DNA of 42,261 bases from Gammaproteobacteria bacterium (GTDB lineage Bacteria > Pseudomonadota > Gammaproteobacteria > JAADGQ01): NCBI GenBank assembly GCA_015490755.1, contig WFXF01000028.1, positions 1 through 42,261 on the forward strand, written 5' to 3'. Within the stretch, counting starts at the first letter, position 1; every line of letters begins with the position of its first letter. The notes beneath the pieces are model-generated. The model worked only from the letters and a program-made list of their open reading frames with translations. It was not told the origin of the DNA and did no database searches. Of this stretch, positions 42,231 to 42,261 are shown piece by piece. The position numbers and the translations under genes are program-made.

Positions 42231-42261
42231 TGTCGGGTTACGCTGCGCTAACCCGACCTAC
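42231..42261 (-). repeat. REP-like palindromic repeat, copy 2 (inverted)
   Basis: This 31-base unit, identical to copy 1 on the other strand, ends at the window edge. The two copies, 88 bases apart in opposite orientation, form a REPIN/BIME-like doublet that could fold into a long hairpin. Confidence 0.85.

Overview
The window looks like the chromosome of a gammaproteobacterium of moderate to low GC. The evidence is the gene content and order: a retro-Mla operon running into ibaG-murA-hisG-hisD, minCDE, divergent rph and yicC, petABC for a bc1 complex, a Coq7-type ubiquinone hydroxylase, cobalamin-dependent MetH and a TrhP/YegQ tRNA hydroxylation protein. The sequence alone does not fix a genus. 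No tRNA, rRNA or CRISPR array was seen.

Left edge (1-1053): scar tissue. An IS-like end adjoins a group II intron reverse-transcriptase fragment cut at both ends, followed by a RelE-type toxin and its antitoxin on the minus strand. Core block 1 (1054-7525): trhP, rdgB and rph on the minus strand, then yicC, minC, minD, minE and uppP on the plus strand. Core block 2 (7543-15453, minus): one tightly packed operon mlaF-mlaE-mlaD-tolC-like-mlaC-mlaB-ibaG-murA-hisG-hisD. The TolC-like gene is coupled by ATGA overlaps on both sides, which is not the classical Mla layout. Core block 3 (15562-25278): petABC with a good terminator, metH, a membrane-anchored glutaredoxin, then coq7-hslR-nudix-dcyD on the plus strand.

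Accessory island (about 25.24-32.0 kb): AT-richer by eye and full of toxin-antitoxin parts. In order it holds an internally deleted hepT relic that replaces the 3' end of dcyD, a LuxR-type autoinducer-binding regulator split by a run of ten C, vapBC with a near-perfect 30-bp palindrome in front, and a group of unrecognised envelope proteins with an HTH regulator. Two almost identical 18-bp palindromes lie before the lipoprotein gene and before the regulator gene. Next come a RelBE/StbDE-like pair and a three-gene unit mntA / hepT-brnT chimera / brnA. In that unit the N-terminal half of a HEPN (HepT) toxin is joined in frame to the C-terminal half of a BrnT toxin, and the fused gene overlaps the antitoxin genes of both parent systems. 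A 43-bp direct repeat (41 identical), made of the two hepT 5' ends, bounds the island.

Right part (32.0-42.3 kb): a VOC / DUF2461 / WYL-regulator operon with an inverted repeat in its promoter region, then a metal-efflux locus. The efflux locus has a small His-containing secreted peptide, czcC, czcB with a His-rich N terminus, czcA, a strong terminator and a czcD-like CDF transporter. A 2H phosphoesterase gene overlaps the czcD end tail to tail. The window closes with two 31-bp REP-like sequences in inverted orientation.

The most unusual items are the HepT-BrnT chimera between both antitoxins, the poly-C-interrupted LuxR, the TolC-like member of the Mla operon, and the uncharacterised envelope cluster with its shared operator and a short ORF that may control a hairpin-covered ribosome binding site.
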